A stretch of DNA of 64,000 nt from Clostridiaceae bacterium JG1575 (GCA_002838815.1 LQGW01000052.1:62001-126000); one strand, 5' to 3'; shown: positions 45,838 through 55,388, counted from the stretch's first letter. The notes: generated by a model from the sequence alone, not told the origin. Numbers and translations: made by a program.

Positions 45838-47157
45838 ATGGGAAAACCCATTGTAGCGATTGTCGGGCGACCAAACGTTGGAAAATCCACATTATTTAAC
45901 CGGCTGGCGGGCCGCCGCATCGCCATTGTAGAAGATACCCCAGGGGTCACAAGAGACCGCATTTATGCCGATGGAGACTGGCTCAGCCACGAGTTTCGTC
46001 TCATCGATACCGGTGGCATTGAGCCGCACAGCGAGGATGAGATTCTGGCGCAGATGCGTCGCCAGGCAGAAATTGCCATGGAAACGGCGGACGTCATTAT
46101 TTTTATGGTGGACGGAAAAGTCGGCTTGGCCGATGCCGACCGCGAAGTAGCCTCCATGCTGCGCCGCTCAGGAAAGCCGGTGGTTTTGGCCGTCAATAAG
46201 ATCGATTCGTTGCGCGATGAGCCCAACGCCTATGAGTTTTATAACCTTGGAATGGGGGAGCCCTTCCCCATTTCCTCCAGTCAGGGGCTGAATTTAGGGG
46301 ATATGCTCGATGAAGTGGTGAAGCATTTCCCGGATTATGAGAAGGAAGAACAAGAGGATGATCTCATCCGGGTAGCTTTTGTGGGCAAACCCAACGTGGG
46401 AAAGTCCTCCCTTGTCAACCGACTCTTGGGCGATGAGCGGAGCATCGTTACGAATATTCCTGGAACCACCCGGGACGCCATCGATTCCTACTTGGAGACC
46501 GAACAAGGTCGCTTTGTCCTCGTGGATACCGCGGGGCTTCGTCGCAAGGCTCGGGTCAAGGAAGAAATTGAGCGCTATTCCGGGCTTCGTACCATGACCT
46601 CCATCGAGCGGGCCGACGTCATCGTCTTGTTGATCGACGCCAATGAGGGCGCCTCCGAGCAAGAGGAACGGATCATCGGCTACGCCCATGAGATGAAAAA
46701 AGCCATCCTAATTCTGGTGAATAAATGGGACCTCATTGAAAAAGACGATAAGACCATGGATCAGTTCGTCAAGGACCTCCGGGTGCGTTTCCATTTCTTA
46801 AACTACGTTCCTTTTTTGTTTATTTCGGCCAAAACCGGACAGCGCACGCAAAAGGTGCTTCAGGAAGTCGTTCGTTTGCACAAAAACTACAATCGGCGTA
46901 TTTCCACTGGGGTGCTCAACGACGTCATTTCCAAGGCGCTGATGATGAAAGAGCCCCCCGTGGTGGCCAATCGCCGCTTGAAAATCTTCTACGTTACGCA
47001 AACCGGCGTGGAGCCGCCGACCTTTATCTTCTTTGTCAACGATCCGGCGCTTTTGCATTTTTCTTACCAGCGCTATTTGGAGAACCAATTGCGGGCCAGC
47101 TTTGACTTTGAAGGAACGGGCATTCGGATGGAGTTCCGGGAAAGGAAGGAGCAGTGA
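45838..47157 (+). CDS. der: Ribosome-assembly GTPase Der (EngA)
   Basis: 439 residues with two tandem G domains ([14 protein letters not shown] at the start; [16 protein letters not shown] near residue 181), NKID and NKWD specificity motifs, and a C-terminal KH-like domain. Needed for 50S subunit maturation. ATG 45838 preferred; a GTG three codons earlier is an alternative. Overlaps gpsA by four bases, as in many Firmicutes. Confidence 0.97.
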   Translation: MGKPIVAIVGRPNVGKSTLFNRLAGRRIAIVEDTPGVTRDRIYADGDWLSHEFRLIDTGGIEPHSEDEILAQMRRQAEIAMETADVIIFMVDGKVGLADADREVASMLRRSGKPVVLAVNKIDSLRDEPNAYEFYNLGMGEPFPISSSQGLNLGDMLDEVVKHFPDYEKEEQEDDLIRVAFVGKPNVGKSSLVNRLLGDERSIVTNIPGTTRDAIDSYLETEQGRFVLVDTAGLRRKARVKEEIERYSGLRTMTSIERADVIVLLIDANEGASEQEERIIGYAHEMKKAILILVNKWDLIEKDDKTMDQFVKDLRVRFHFLNYVPFLFISAKTGQRTQKVLQEVVRLHKNYNRRISTGVLNDVISKALMMKEPPVVANRRLKIFYVTQTGVEPPTFIFFVNDPALLHFSYQRYLENQLRASFDFEGTGIRMEFRERKEQ

Positions 47158-48137
47158 AACTGACGTTCTTGGGCGCGGGGTCCTTTGGCAGCGCGCTGGC
47201 GTTGGCCATGACCTATGCCGGTCATGAGGTGACGCTTTGGGATCGCTCCATGGATACGGTGCGGGAAATCAATGAAAAGCACAAAAACCATCGGTATCTT
47301 CCAGAAATTTCGTTGCCCCAAAAGCTTTGGGCCACCAAAGACTTGGCGGCCGCTTTGGCCTCGCCAGAGCTTTTGATCTTTGCGGTGCCCTCCTCCGCCG
47401 TGCGGGAGATGACCTCGAAGGTTCGGCCCTACCTTAGGGGACAGGAGATCCTCGTGTGTATCGCTAAGGGAGTGGATCCCAAGACCCTGGCCCCTTTGTC
47501 GGAGGTTTTCTTGGAGGAACTGGGGCGGGAGGCCGTCATCCTCTCGGGTCCTTCTCATGCGGAAGAAGTGGCGCTGGGCCTGCCCACCACCATGGTGGCG
47601 TCCTCTCGAGACGAATTGGCCATGCTGCGGGTTCAAGAAGCCTTTTCCACCGACACGTTGCGCATCTACCGAAACCACGATCTTTTGGGGGTGGAAATCG
47701 GCGGTGCTGTAAAAAATATCATTGCCCTAGCGGCAGGGATTTCTGACGGCGTGGGCTTTGGGGATAACGCCAAAGCCGCGTTGATGACGCGGGGGATGGC
47801 GGAAATCATCCGGGTGGGGGAGAAGATGGGGGCTAAGAGCGACACCTTCTATGGCCTCACCGGCATGGGCGATCTCATCGTCACCTGTACCTCCATGCAC
47901 AGCCGCAATCGCCGCTGCGGGATCCTTCTAGGGCAAGGCAAAAGCATGAAGGAAGCCACGGAGGAAGTGGGGATGGTGGTGGAGGGGATCAAAGCCACCC
48001 AATCCTTTTACGAACTGGCGCATCGTCTAAAGGTGGAGATGCCCATTACCGAAGCGGTGCATCAGATCCTCTTTGAGAACGTGCGCCCCCGGGATGCCGT
48101 CTACCAGCTGATGAATCGGGAGCTGAAGCGGGAATGA
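47154..48137 (+). CDS. gpsA: Glycerol-3-phosphate dehydrogenase [NAD(P)+] GpsA
   Basis: 327 residues. [18 protein letters not shown] dinucleotide-binding motif, [34 protein letters not shown] with the catalytic lysine, and [13 protein letters not shown]. Makes sn-glycerol 3-phosphate for phospholipids. GTG start at 47154, AAAGGAAGGAG upstream. Confidence 0.96.
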   Translation: MKLTFLGAGSFGSALALAMTYAGHEVTLWDRSMDTVREINEKHKNHRYLPEISLPQKLWATKDLAAALASPELLIFAVPSSAVREMTSKVRPYLRGQEILVCIAKGVDPKTLAPLSEVFLEELGREAVILSGPSHAEEVALGLPTTMVASSRDELAMLRVQEAFSTDTLRIYRNHDLLGVEIGGAVKNIIALAAGISDGVGFGDNAKAALMTRGMAEIIRVGEKMGAKSDTFYGLTGMGDLIVTCTSMHSRNRRCGILLGQGKSMKEATEEVGMVVEGIKATQSFYELAHRLKVEMPITEAVHQILFENVRPRDAVYQLMNRELKRE

Positions 48138-48556
48138 TTTTTTACTTTGTCTTGGCCGGAGTCTTTGGGGCGTATTACTTCAAGCACCGAAAAGACACGC
48201 CCAAGGAACCGGGGGCTCAGCTGCCCCTGATGGCCGCTCTGTTTTTCATCCTCGCCGGCCTCTTTGTATTCGTGGAAACCTTGGTCGGTCATACGCTTCC
48301 TTGGCTTGAGGGCGTGCTGTTGGTGTTGGCCCTGCTTTTGGTCGGTCTCACCCTTCGCCAGGAGATTCAAAAAGCCGTTCGGCAAAGAGAGACATTTTTC
48401 GACCGCGCCCGGGACGAGGAACGAAAAAAGCTTTTAGCGTTGCCCAGAAACTCCATCTTGGCGTATAAAAAAGAACAGGAGGCGGCGCAAGCCGCCGGCA
48501 AAGGAATCGAGGCCGAAAGGCCCACCCTGGATAAGGAAAAAAGACGTGAATCCTAG
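48134..48556 (+). CDS. Small membrane protein of unknown function, coupled to gpsA
   Basis: 140 residues, not recognised. Three hydrophobic segments (about 2-15, 31-50, 58-75) are followed by a charged helical, possibly coiled-coil C-terminal half rich in Arg, Glu and Lys. Its ATG overlaps the gpsA stop (ATGA), so it is co-translated. A strong terminator follows at 48589. Confidence 0.7.
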   Translation: MIFYFVLAGVFGAYYFKHRKDTPKEPGAQLPLMAALFFILAGLFVFVETLVGHTLPWLEGVLLVLALLLVGLTLRQEIQKAVRQRETFFDRARDEERKKLLALPRNSILAYKKEQEAAQAAGKGIEAERPTLDKEKRRES

Positions 48557-48588
48557 GCAAAGCCCAGCATCTGGGAGAGAAGATCCTG

Positions 48589-48640
48589 CCGCTTTGGAAA
48601 ATGAGTTCTTATGGGGACGAGCTTTTCCAAAGCGGTTTTT
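48589..48640 (+). terminator. Terminator after the der-gpsA operon
   Basis: CCGCTTTGGAAAA (48589-48601) pairs perfectly with TTTTCCAAAGCGG (48623-48635), 21-base loop, then T5. Confidence 0.85.
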
Positions 48641-48752
48641 GCATGGGCAAGAGGGTCCAATACAGCAAAACCCTACTTCATGGTTGGGGCGGCCGATGCG
48701 TTTAAATTGTCTTTTTTGTCGCGGGAGTCCTCCGATCGAAAGAGCCTTCATG

Positions 48753-48758
48753 TATAAT
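48753..48758 (+). promoter_or_regulatory. Probable -10 of the O-acetylation operon
   Basis: TATAAT at 48753-48758, 85 bases ahead of the SGNH gene; no clear -35. Confidence 0.4.
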
Positions 48759-48842
48759 AAGGAAAGAGCGCCTTCTTCCATTTTTGGGGAAACAGCGAAG
48801 GGAAGGGCGCACAAATTCAACCATCCCCGGGGAGGTGCCCCC

Positions 48843-49613
48843 ATGAAAAAGAGAAATCAGCGTCGAGGCAGGCAGCGAGTGGTTCTAGTGGTCCTTTTGC
48901 TCTTGGTTCCCTTGGCCTTATTTATGGGTTATAAAAAGATGCAGGAAGCGCAAGAAAAAGAGCGCATTCGCATCAATCGAGAGATCGTCAAAGCCATGGA
49001 ATTAAAGTCCGTCACCGAGCTTGAAGGACGGCTTCGGGAATTGCGTAAGGAATACGGCATCGGCAAAATTGCTGTGGAAGAGATTTCCAACAAAAAATAC
49101 TTTGAGGATTCGCTCTTTATGGGGGATTCCATGACCGAGTCCATCGCCTATTATGAATTTTTGCCCAAGGCCAACGTTTTGGCCACAGTGGGTCGAAACA
49201 CCAAAACGGCCTTGGCGGATTTGGCGCTTCTAAAAAACCTTGCGCCGCACCGCATCTTTTTATGGTACGGGGCCAATGATTTGTCGAATTTCAGCAAAGA
49301 AGAGTTCAAAAAACAATACATAGAGCTTGTGGCCAAAATCCGCCAGGAAAAGCCGGATGCGCAGCTGGTTTTCCTGCCCATTCTCCCGGTGACGGATGCC
49401 GCCGTGGCCGCGCAGCCGGAACTCTCCTTCGAGAATATGAAGGCCTACAACCAAGTCATCGGCGAGGTAGCTCGGGAAACCAAGGGCCTGCTCCTCGACC
49501 TCAAAGAGGTCTTTTCGCCTGAGTACTATGAACCCGACGGCATTCATATGAAGCCCGCCTTTTATAAGAACTTACTCAACACCATCAAAAAGGAGCTAAT
49601 CGAACGAGGATGA
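48843..49613 (+). CDS. Membrane-anchored SGNH/GDSL-family hydrolase-like protein
   Basis: 256 residues. N-terminal anchor helix (VVLVVLLLLVPLALFMGY), then a coiled linker and an SGNH fold: SLFMGDSMTES (Ser nucleophile, about residue 96), the Asn motif LWYGANDLSNF (about 142), and DGIHMKPAFYKNLL with catalytic Asp-x-x-His (about 232). Probably an extracellular esterase or acetyltransferase acting on surface glycans with the MBOAT and DHHW partners downstream. GGGGAGGT precedes ATG 48843. Overlaps the next gene by ATGA. Confidence 0.83.
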   Translation: MKKRNQRRGRQRVVLVVLLLLVPLALFMGYKKMQEAQEKERIRINREIVKAMELKSVTELEGRLRELRKEYGIGKIAVEEISNKKYFEDSLFMGDSMTESIAYYEFLPKANVLATVGRNTKTALADLALLKNLAPHRIFLWYGANDLSNFSKEEFKKQYIELVAKIRQEKPDAQLVFLPILPVTDAAVAAQPELSFENMKAYNQVIGEVARETKGLLLDLKEVFSPEYYEPDGIHMKPAFYKNLLNTIKKELIERG

Positions 49614-50119
49614 ATAAGACAGCCCTTCGAAGAAACAAAACGTCCTCTCCTTGGAGCCACGTCCTAATCGTCGTGGGGATGTTTGCGGTGACCTTGGGAC
49701 TTTTGATCCGCCTTGGCGTGGTGTCCTTGCGCCCGCCCAATTTTAAAAATGTGGAACAAGCCGCACGCTCTGTCGCGGACTTAAAAACCATGGTACCCGC
49801 GGATGCAGGAGCATTGCGTAAAGCCTTTGGCCTCTCGGAACGGGAGATTGTCGAAATGGTTTACTATGCGCCCAAAAGCTCCATGGACGCCAGCGAACTT
49901 TTGGTCCTTCGAGTCAAGGATCCGGCAAAGCTTTCTGCCTATCAAGCGAGGATTGAAAACAACCGCAACCAAAAGGCTGAGATGTTTCGAGCGTATCGGC
50001 CGGCCCAAACCGAGATACTAAAGCAGTCCGTGCTGCGAATCGAGGGGCCTTATCTTATCTATTTATGCGGTCAAAATGTTCAGCAAATGGACCAAGCGAT
50101 TACGGCTGGTTTTCGTTAG
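49610..50119 (+). CDS. DUF4358 domain protein
   Basis: 169 residues: one N-terminal membrane segment (about 17-39), then an extracellular domain with the DUF4358 pattern (EIVEMVYYAPKSSMDASELL, a central Tyr-rich strand, YRPAQTEIL, GPYLIYLCG). DUF4358 proteins have no known activity but are common next to MBOAT O-acyltransferases in Firmicutes. Translationally coupled to the SGNH gene. Confidence 0.7.
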   Translation: MNKTALRRNKTSSPWSHVLIVVGMFAVTLGLLIRLGVVSLRPPNFKNVEQAARSVADLKTMVPADAGALRKAFGLSEREIVEMVYYAPKSSMDASELLVLRVKDPAKLSAYQARIENNRNQKAEMFRAYRPAQTEILKQSVLRIEGPYLIYLCGQNVQQMDQAITAGFR

Positions 50120-50131
50120 GAGGAGAGAGGC

Positions 50132-51529
50132 ATGATTTTCAACAGCATTCCCTTTCTCATCGGATTTCTTCCGCTGAGCCTTTTGGTCTATTACCTGACC
50201 CCCATGAAGGGCCGAAATGTGACTCTGCTTTTATTGAGTCTTTTCTTTTTTTCCTGGGGCAGCCCCCAATACTTGGGCCTGATGGCCGCCTCGGTGCTGG
50301 TCAACTACGCCGGCGTGCGTTGGATGGATGGCTTGGCGCAAAAGACGCCCCGCAAGCGACTCCTAGTGGCCTTGGTCACCTTCAATCTGCTGATCTTATT
50401 TGTCTTTAAGTATCTGGGATTCTTTTTTTGGAATCTCAATGGGCTTTTGGGGACTCAGATCACGGTGCGCCAGCTTGTTTGGCCCCTGGGCATTTCTTTT
50501 TACACCTTCCAGGTCCTCTCCTACGTCCTGGATGTTTATAAAGGACAGTTTCCCGCCAGTAAAAATCTTCTTCAAGTGGCGCTTTACTTTTTGATGTTTC
50601 CCCAGCTTGCCTCTGGACCCATCATGCGCTGGGATGAGCTTTCGCCTCAATTTGCGCCTCGACTCATTCGACCCAATCTCATGGCCGACGGCGCCGAGCG
50701 CTTTGTAGTGGGCCTTTTTAAAAAGGTGTTGGTGGCCAACTCCTTTTGGACGCTTTGGCAGACCGTTAAAGGGTATGATCCCTCCAAAATGTCAGCCCTA
50801 CTAGCCTGGGTGGGCATTTTGGGCTTTACCTTTTACATTTATTTTGATTTTTCTGGCTATATGGATATGGCCATCGGCACGGCGAACCTTTTCGGCTTCC
50901 AACTGCAAGAGAACTTCGATTTTCCGTATACCTCAAAGAGTATTGGGGAATTTTGGCGGCGTTGGCATATGACCTTGGGCCGTTTTTTTCGAGATTACCT
51001 CTACATTCCCATGGGAGGGTCCCGAGAAGGAACGGGACGATATCTCTTGGCTCTTTTCACGGTTTGGTTCACCACAGGACTCTGGCATGGTGCCGCTTGG
51101 CACTACATCCTCTGGGGCCTTTGGTTTGGGGTCTTGATTTTGGTGGAGCATTGGGGCTTAAAACGTGTTCTGGGCCGGATCCCCTCGTTTTTTGCCCATC
51201 TTTACACCATGATCCTTGTGATCATCGGCTGGGTGTTCTTCGCTCTGCCGAATCTTTCCACCGCGGGAGCCTACCTTCGGGCCATGGCCGGGGGCGGGGG
51301 CTTGTGGGATCGGACGGGGTTTTATTACCTCTACACCTACGCTCTTTTGTTCCTTTTGGCCGTTGCACTGTCCACGAGGGCCCCGCAGCGGGTTCTTCGA
51401 CGAATGAAATACCACATGAATCCCCCGCGGCGCGTGGTGTTTTTGCTGGGCTTGGTCCTTATGCTGATCCTGTCCACGGCATTTATTCTCAATCAAAGCT
51501 ATTCGCCTTCGATGTATATCGGATTTTAG
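50132..51529 (+). CDS. MBOAT-family membrane O-acyltransferase (AlgI-like)
   Basis: 465 residues, about ten membrane segments. Signature block: DFPYTSKSIGEFWRRWHMTL, RDYLYIPMGGSR, and the catalytic-histidine motif WHGAAWHYILWG (about residue 317). AlgI/DltB-type proteins move acetyl groups across the membrane to a partner that acetylates exported polysaccharide. AGGAGAG precedes ATG 50132; ten bases separate it from the DHHW gene. Confidence 0.92.
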   Translation: MIFNSIPFLIGFLPLSLLVYYLTPMKGRNVTLLLLSLFFFSWGSPQYLGLMAASVLVNYAGVRWMDGLAQKTPRKRLLVALVTFNLLILFVFKYLGFFFWNLNGLLGTQITVRQLVWPLGISFYTFQVLSYVLDVYKGQFPASKNLLQVALYFLMFPQLASGPIMRWDELSPQFAPRLIRPNLMADGAERFVVGLFKKVLVANSFWTLWQTVKGYDPSKMSALLAWVGILGFTFYIYFDFSGYMDMAIGTANLFGFQLQENFDFPYTSKSIGEFWRRWHMTLGRFFRDYLYIPMGGSREGTGRYLLALFTVWFTTGLWHGAAWHYILWGLWFGVLILVEHWGLKRVLGRIPSFFAHLYTMILVIIGWVFFALPNLSTAGAYLRAMAGGGGLWDRTGFYYLYTYALLFLLAVALSTRAPQRVLRRMKYHMNPPRRVVFLLGLVLMLILSTAFILNQSYSPSMYIGF

Positions 51530-51538
51530 GAGGTACTC

Positions 51539-53134
51539 ATGGCCAAACGACGAAATCCACAACTTCGAATCTACCGGCGGCATCTTCTTTGGCTTTTTTT
51601 CGGGCTCCTGCTTGGCGCGGCGCTGTTGCACGCTGGCATGGGGGACCGCGATGCCTCCATCGTGGAAAATCGCGTGCTGAAAGGTCGTCCGGCATTTTCC
51701 ATGGCCGCCTTTGCCCGGGGCGCTTACCAAAAGGAGTTGATGACTTATTTGGAGGATCAGTTTCCATTTCGGGACACGTTCATCAAAATGAAGGCTAAGG
51801 TGGAAAAATTGGTGGGGCGCCAAGAGAATAACGACGTCTACATTGCTTCAAGAGACACCCTCATCGGGAAATTCCGACTCGACACCCCTGAGGATTTAAA
51901 AGAAAAGCAGCGAGTGCTCAATGCTTTTGCCAAAGCGCATCCCAAGGTGGAAATGTCCATCCTTTTGGCCCCAACCAAGGCCGAGGTCTTAAAAAATAAG
52001 CTGCCGCCCCTGGCTCCGGAGCCCAGTCAAGAAGCCTTTCTTCACTCGTTTTATGGGGGACTGTCCTCGGCTTACCATAAAATCAACGTTCTGCCGCTAT
52101 TCCAGGAACATCACGATCAGCCGCTGTATTTTCGTGCCGATCATCACTGGACTCAAGAAGGCGCGTTTTTAGCACAAAAGCCCTACTTATCCGCTTTGGG
52201 CTTTTCTCCGAGAACCAGGGAAGAATATGACGTTCGCAAGGTGGCCGAGGACTTTCAGGGGACCCTATCGGCAAAGTCCGGCGTAAGTACCCCGGGGGAT
52301 GTGCTCTCCCTCTTCGTGCCTCGAAAAAGCGAGGACTTGGTGGTGAACCTTCCCGAGGCGCGAAAGAAGATGACCTCCTTTTATCAAATGGACTACGTAG
52401 AGCAAAAGGACAAATACTTGGTGTTCTTAGGGGGCAACTACCCCTTAGTGCGTATCAGCACCTCGAGCCCCAGGGATCGGCGCTTATTAATCCTCAAAGA
52501 TTCGTACGCCAACGCCTTCGTCCCCTTTATGACGAGGGACTTCAACGAGATCACGCTCTTGGATCTTCGCTATTTTACGGGCAACGTTCAGCAGGTAGTG
52601 GCCGACTACCTCATCACCGACGTCTTGATTTTGATGAATGTGGAGACCTTTAATGACGATGATTCTATTTTGAACTTGGGGGATGGCCTGAATCTTCAAG
52701 AAAAGCCCTCGGATACCATGGGGGGCGTGCATCAGGATGTGGCGCAACGCAAGAAAGAAGGACTCTCCCTTTTGGCCAAAACCGATCCCCACGATCCGGG
52801 CATGCTTTTGGTCCGCCTGCAAAACCATACGGCCTCCGCGGCGCAATACCAGCGAAGCATCCTTTTGGAACGCCAAGAAGGGAACCGCTGGCAAAAAATC
52901 CCCACTGTGACGCCGCAGGAACCCTCAGATCCCCTGCATTCCTTGGCGAGCGAATCCAACGACGAATACGCCGTGGACTTGAAAAAACAGTATGGAGCCC
53001 TCTCAGAGGGGGTCTACCGGGTGACGCAGATCGTCAATCAAACCGTGCGGCTCACCGCAGAATTCAGCTTGGGGGGCTCCAAGGAGAACAAGGGGTCCTT
53101 GCCGGGAAACGCTTCCGATCCCAAATCTCCCTAG
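51539..53134 (+). CDS. DHHW-family O-acetylation protein with C-terminal Ig-like domain
   Basis: 531 residues. N-terminal anchor (HLLWLFFGLLLGAALLHAG), a DHHW/AlgJ-type SGNH domain with the DHHW motif in YFRADHHWTQEG (about residue 198) and ILKDSYANAFVPFM (Ser). The last about 115 residues (from about 415) look like a bacterial Ig-like strand domain of the sort ending with LYG(K/A)L..G.YR: here QYGALSEGVYRVTQI then LTAEFSL. It fits a transacetylase working with the MBOAT protein, with a glycan- or wall-facing Ig-like add-on. Last gene of the operon; a strong terminator follows. Confidence 0.85.
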   Translation: MAKRRNPQLRIYRRHLLWLFFGLLLGAALLHAGMGDRDASIVENRVLKGRPAFSMAAFARGAYQKELMTYLEDQFPFRDTFIKMKAKVEKLVGRQENNDVYIASRDTLIGKFRLDTPEDLKEKQRVLNAFAKAHPKVEMSILLAPTKAEVLKNKLPPLAPEPSQEAFLHSFYGGLSSAYHKINVLPLFQEHHDQPLYFRADHHWTQEGAFLAQKPYLSALGFSPRTREEYDVRKVAEDFQGTLSAKSGVSTPGDVLSLFVPRKSEDLVVNLPEARKKMTSFYQMDYVEQKDKYLVFLGGNYPLVRISTSSPRDRRLLILKDSYANAFVPFMTRDFNEITLLDLRYFTGNVQQVVADYLITDVLILMNVETFNDDDSILNLGDGLNLQEKPSDTMGGVHQDVAQRKKEGLSLLAKTDPHDPGMLLVRLQNHTASAAQYQRSILLERQEGNRWQKIPTVTPQEPSDPLHSLASESNDEYAVDLKKQYGALSEGVYRVTQIVNQTVRLTAEFSLGGSKENKGSLPGNASDPKSP

Positions 53135-53172
53135 ACATCTTAAGACGGTCCCTGGCCAGCGCCTCCTGAAAT

Positions 53173-53226
53173 AAAAAACGGCAGCCCTTTGCGTTAATTC
53201 ATAGCGCAAAGGGCTGCCGTTTTTTA
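53173..53226. terminator. Bidirectional terminator after the O-acetylation operon
   Basis: A-run plus CGGCAGCCCTTTGCG pairs with CGCAAAGGGCTGCCG plus T-run, so it can work on both strands; it also faces the IS remnants transcribed from the right. Confidence 0.9.
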
Positions 53227-53252
53227 TGGGTGAAATGTAAGCGGTTATTTTT

Positions 53253-54063
53253 AAGTCAAGTCCATATTTGTGTGGAAAATCGACGCTGGTATATTAAGCA
53301 GCACTTGAGTTGGTAGAGACAGCAATAGGAACAGGTTTGGCACAGGCCTCCGGCGGAAGGGACAGGTACCGGCGCCCGGCCTGCCACTCTTCGTGGATGT
53401 CTATTAGGAGCGCCTCGATCAGGCGGTGTAGCGAGGCCCCGTTCACCCCGAGGGCCACAAGTAGCTTTTTGGAGCGCACGGCGCCTGCCTCCTGTACTTT
53501 GGTGTAGATGGCATCGACGATCAAGTAGGGATAGATTTTCTCCAACGGACGCTCACGGAGCGCCGTGACCACGGGATCGAGCTATTCGCAGAGCGAGGAT
53601 CCAGTGGACTTGGAGAAGGCGGTGCCACACAATTCTTCAGTGATGGCCGAGACCTTGCGGGTGAATACGCCATTCACCACCATCTCCATCATGGCGAGCA
53701 CCAGAGCTCATTGCGCTGATAGCGCGCGAAGAGCTCGGTGCTGAAGGGGCCGACCCGTGTTTTTAGGTGCGACCCCGGTAGCCGTTGCGGTAGGCCTGCC
53801 GCTTTTCGCTACGCTCGTAGAGGCCGGCACCCGGTTGCTCCATGGCTTGGTGTTCCAGGACCTGGTTCAAGATGGATTCCATGAGCTTTGCGTAGGCTTG
53901 ATCCCTGCCTTCAAGAGAGAAAAGGTCTTTCAAAAGATGGGTGTCCAGTGTACTATTAAGTTGAGCCATCAAACAAATCCTCCAGGTAGTTATTTGTGCA
54001 ACTTAATGATACCAGAGGTCTGTTTTTTGGCTTATTCAATTTACACCATTTTAAGGACTTAAT
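53253..54063 (-). mobile_element. Degenerate IS256-family element
   Basis: A decayed IS256-type (Mutator) element of about 810 bp, against about 1.3 kb for intact members. Its transposase is broken (see below). The left edge reads AAGTCCATATTTGTGTGG (53258-53275); the right edge read inward on the minus strand gives AAGTCCTTAAAATGGTGT. Both share AAGTCC and GTGT, as IS256 ends do, so imperfect terminal inverted repeats survive. I see no target duplication. Confidence 0.7.
53294..53972 (-). pseudogene. IS256-family transposase remnant
   Basis: Minus-strand pieces in several frames follow the IS256 transposase order: N-terminal part ending YERSEKRQAYRNGYRGRT; then (after a stop and small deletion) FSTELFARYQRNE; then in another frame MMEMVVNGVFTRKVS and ITEELCGTAFSKST; a stop; then RPLEKIYPYLIVDAIYTKVQ with the first catalytic Asp, VALGVNG; then a jump to the C-terminal DIHEEWQAGRRYL. 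The segment with the second Asp and the Glu of the DDE triad is deleted, so it cannot transpose. Confidence 0.88.
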
Positions 54064-54117
54064 CAGTTCTTCTACCGTATTGCGTTCGTTTTCTGGGGTA
54101 TTCATGCGCTTTTCCAT
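54063..54117 (-). pseudogene. IS66 TnpC start fragment
   Basis: From ATG (54117, minus) the frame reads MEKRMNTPENERNTVEELIK, resembling the N termini of IS66 transposases, and then runs into the IS256 end near 54063. The rest of tnpC is absent. This suggests the IS256 element inserted into an IS66 copy, or that a deletion joined the two. Confidence 0.5.
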
Positions 54118-54139
54118 ACCTTTATTATACCCGATTCGG

Positions 54140-54200
54140 ACAAACAAAAAAAACTCTGAAATACTGAAATAGCCAGGCTTTCAGAGCTTTTTTTGTTTGT
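54140..54200. terminator. Long hairpin with A and T runs between IS66 fragments
   Basis: 54140-54161 pairs with 54179-54200 in a 21-pair stem with one mismatch; A-rich arm before and T-rich arm after, so active on either strand. Confidence 0.7.
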
Positions 54201-54201
54201 C

Positions 54202-54522
54202 TTAGATGACTTTACGGGCTAATGCTTCTTTGCATCCATCCCTTTGATGAATGCTCAGTCCATTCATGAGCCAGTCGTATTGATCTTTGGAAATTGAGAG
54301 GATGGGCTCTTCAGAATTTGGCCAGTTGAACTTGCCGGATTCTAGTCTTTTGTAATAGAGCCAGTATCCATTGTAATCCCATTCAATGATTTTGAGTTTA
54401 TTCCGCTGGTTATTACAAAAGAGATAACTGCCATTCTCCATGGGACTATGATTGAATTCTTCTTGAATCAATGCAGTAAGTCCGTCGATGGATTTTCTGA
54501 AATCTACCGGGGCACAAATCAA
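54202..54522 (-). pseudogene. tnpB: IS66-family TnpB (Orf2) remnant
   Basis: 106 residues on the minus strand match IS66 Orf2: CAPVDFRKSIDGLTALIQ, YLFCNNQRNKLKIIEWDYNG, LYYKRLESGKFNWP, and the ending YDWLMNGLSIHQ. The domain looks nearly complete; the frame stays open upstream to at least 54590 without a good start or ribosome site. With tnpC cut off and no tnpA recognised, the element is dead. The IS66 remnant extends over about 54063-54600. Confidence 0.8.
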
Positions 54523-54704
54523 AAAATATGGGGGACTCTGGTTTATATCCGTGATAATTACTGATAAGGCAGCACCTCCAAGTCTTAATGCCGCAATTGT
54601 CTCACGGTCTTTAAGGCATTGGCATGTGCTTCCATTTACCGCTTACGGTGAAATGATTTGAACCAGGCGCATGCGTTCTGGAGGTCGGGTACTATTTTAC
54701 AGCG

Positions 54705-55265
54705 TCAAGGAGTGGTGCGGGAGCCCTCCTCCAAAAGCAAATCCACCTCCTGAAGCTCCTCTTTGATTTCGGGCGCCAAAGGGCGGTTCGAAAGTGGCAC
54801 TTCTTCAAACCCTATTTTTTGATACAAAGAAAGGGCGGGGTGATTCTCGGTGTTCACATATAGATAGAGCTTTTGATGCCCGGATAAAGCTAAGGCACTT
54901 TCACCGGACTGTATGAGGGCCTTGGCCAACCCTTTCCTTAAATGATCGCGACCCGTGAAAAGATAGGTTAAGGTGGGCTCGCCGCGGAAGCTGCAGATGA
55001 AGAGGCAGGAGACAATGGCTTCATGCTCATCCAAGATCATAAACGAGGCCTCGTTCATCAGATCGCCGTAGAGTCCGCGAAAGAGCATGGAGATCTCACG
55101 CAGCGCATCGATGCGGTTTTCTCCCTCGTAGTCTGGGGTGTTGCGATAGGCATTGAGCATCAGATCGGCGATTTCTTCCAGGCGTCCCTTATCCACGGGA
55201 CGAACATCCAGTAAGGGCTCCGGATGTATGCGCACATCCTTTGCCATTTTGATCCGTTGGGCCAT
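54705..55265 (-). CDS. GNAT-family N-acetyltransferase
   Basis: 186 residues. GNAT core: a long N-terminal arm (LEEIADLMLNAYRNTPDY), FMILDEHEAIVSCLFI, the acetyl-CoA pyrophosphate loop DHLRKGLAKALIQ (Q/RxxGxG/A type), and YLYVNTENHPALSLYQKIGFEEV. Substrate unknown; related to peptide or small-molecule acetyltransferases. Start ATG 55265 has GGAGGG upstream on the minus strand. Divergent from sbcD. Confidence 0.87.
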   Translation of the reverse strand: MAQRIKMAKDVRIHPEPLLDVRPVDKGRLEEIADLMLNAYRNTPDYEGENRIDALREISMLFRGLYGDLMNEASFMILDEHEAIVSCLFICSFRGEPTLTYLFTGRDHLRKGLAKALIQSGESALALSGHQKLYLYVNTENHPALSLYQKIGFEEVPLSNRPLAPEIKEELQEVDLLLEEGSRTTP

Positions 55266-55388
55266 GGCTCCCTCCTGCAAACGTTGTTGTGATTGATATT
55301 AAGTATAGAGGGGCCTAGGAAGGAATGCAACTTTATCGTCCGAATGCCGTGATAGAATAAAAGAAGAGATTTGAAAGGAGGAGTATCC

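Noticed and set aside
48557-48842. N-terminal extension of the SGNH protein upstream of 48843
   Set aside because: The in-frame upstream stretch overlaps a strong terminator and a -10 element and has no ribosome site; ATG 48843 has GGAGG.
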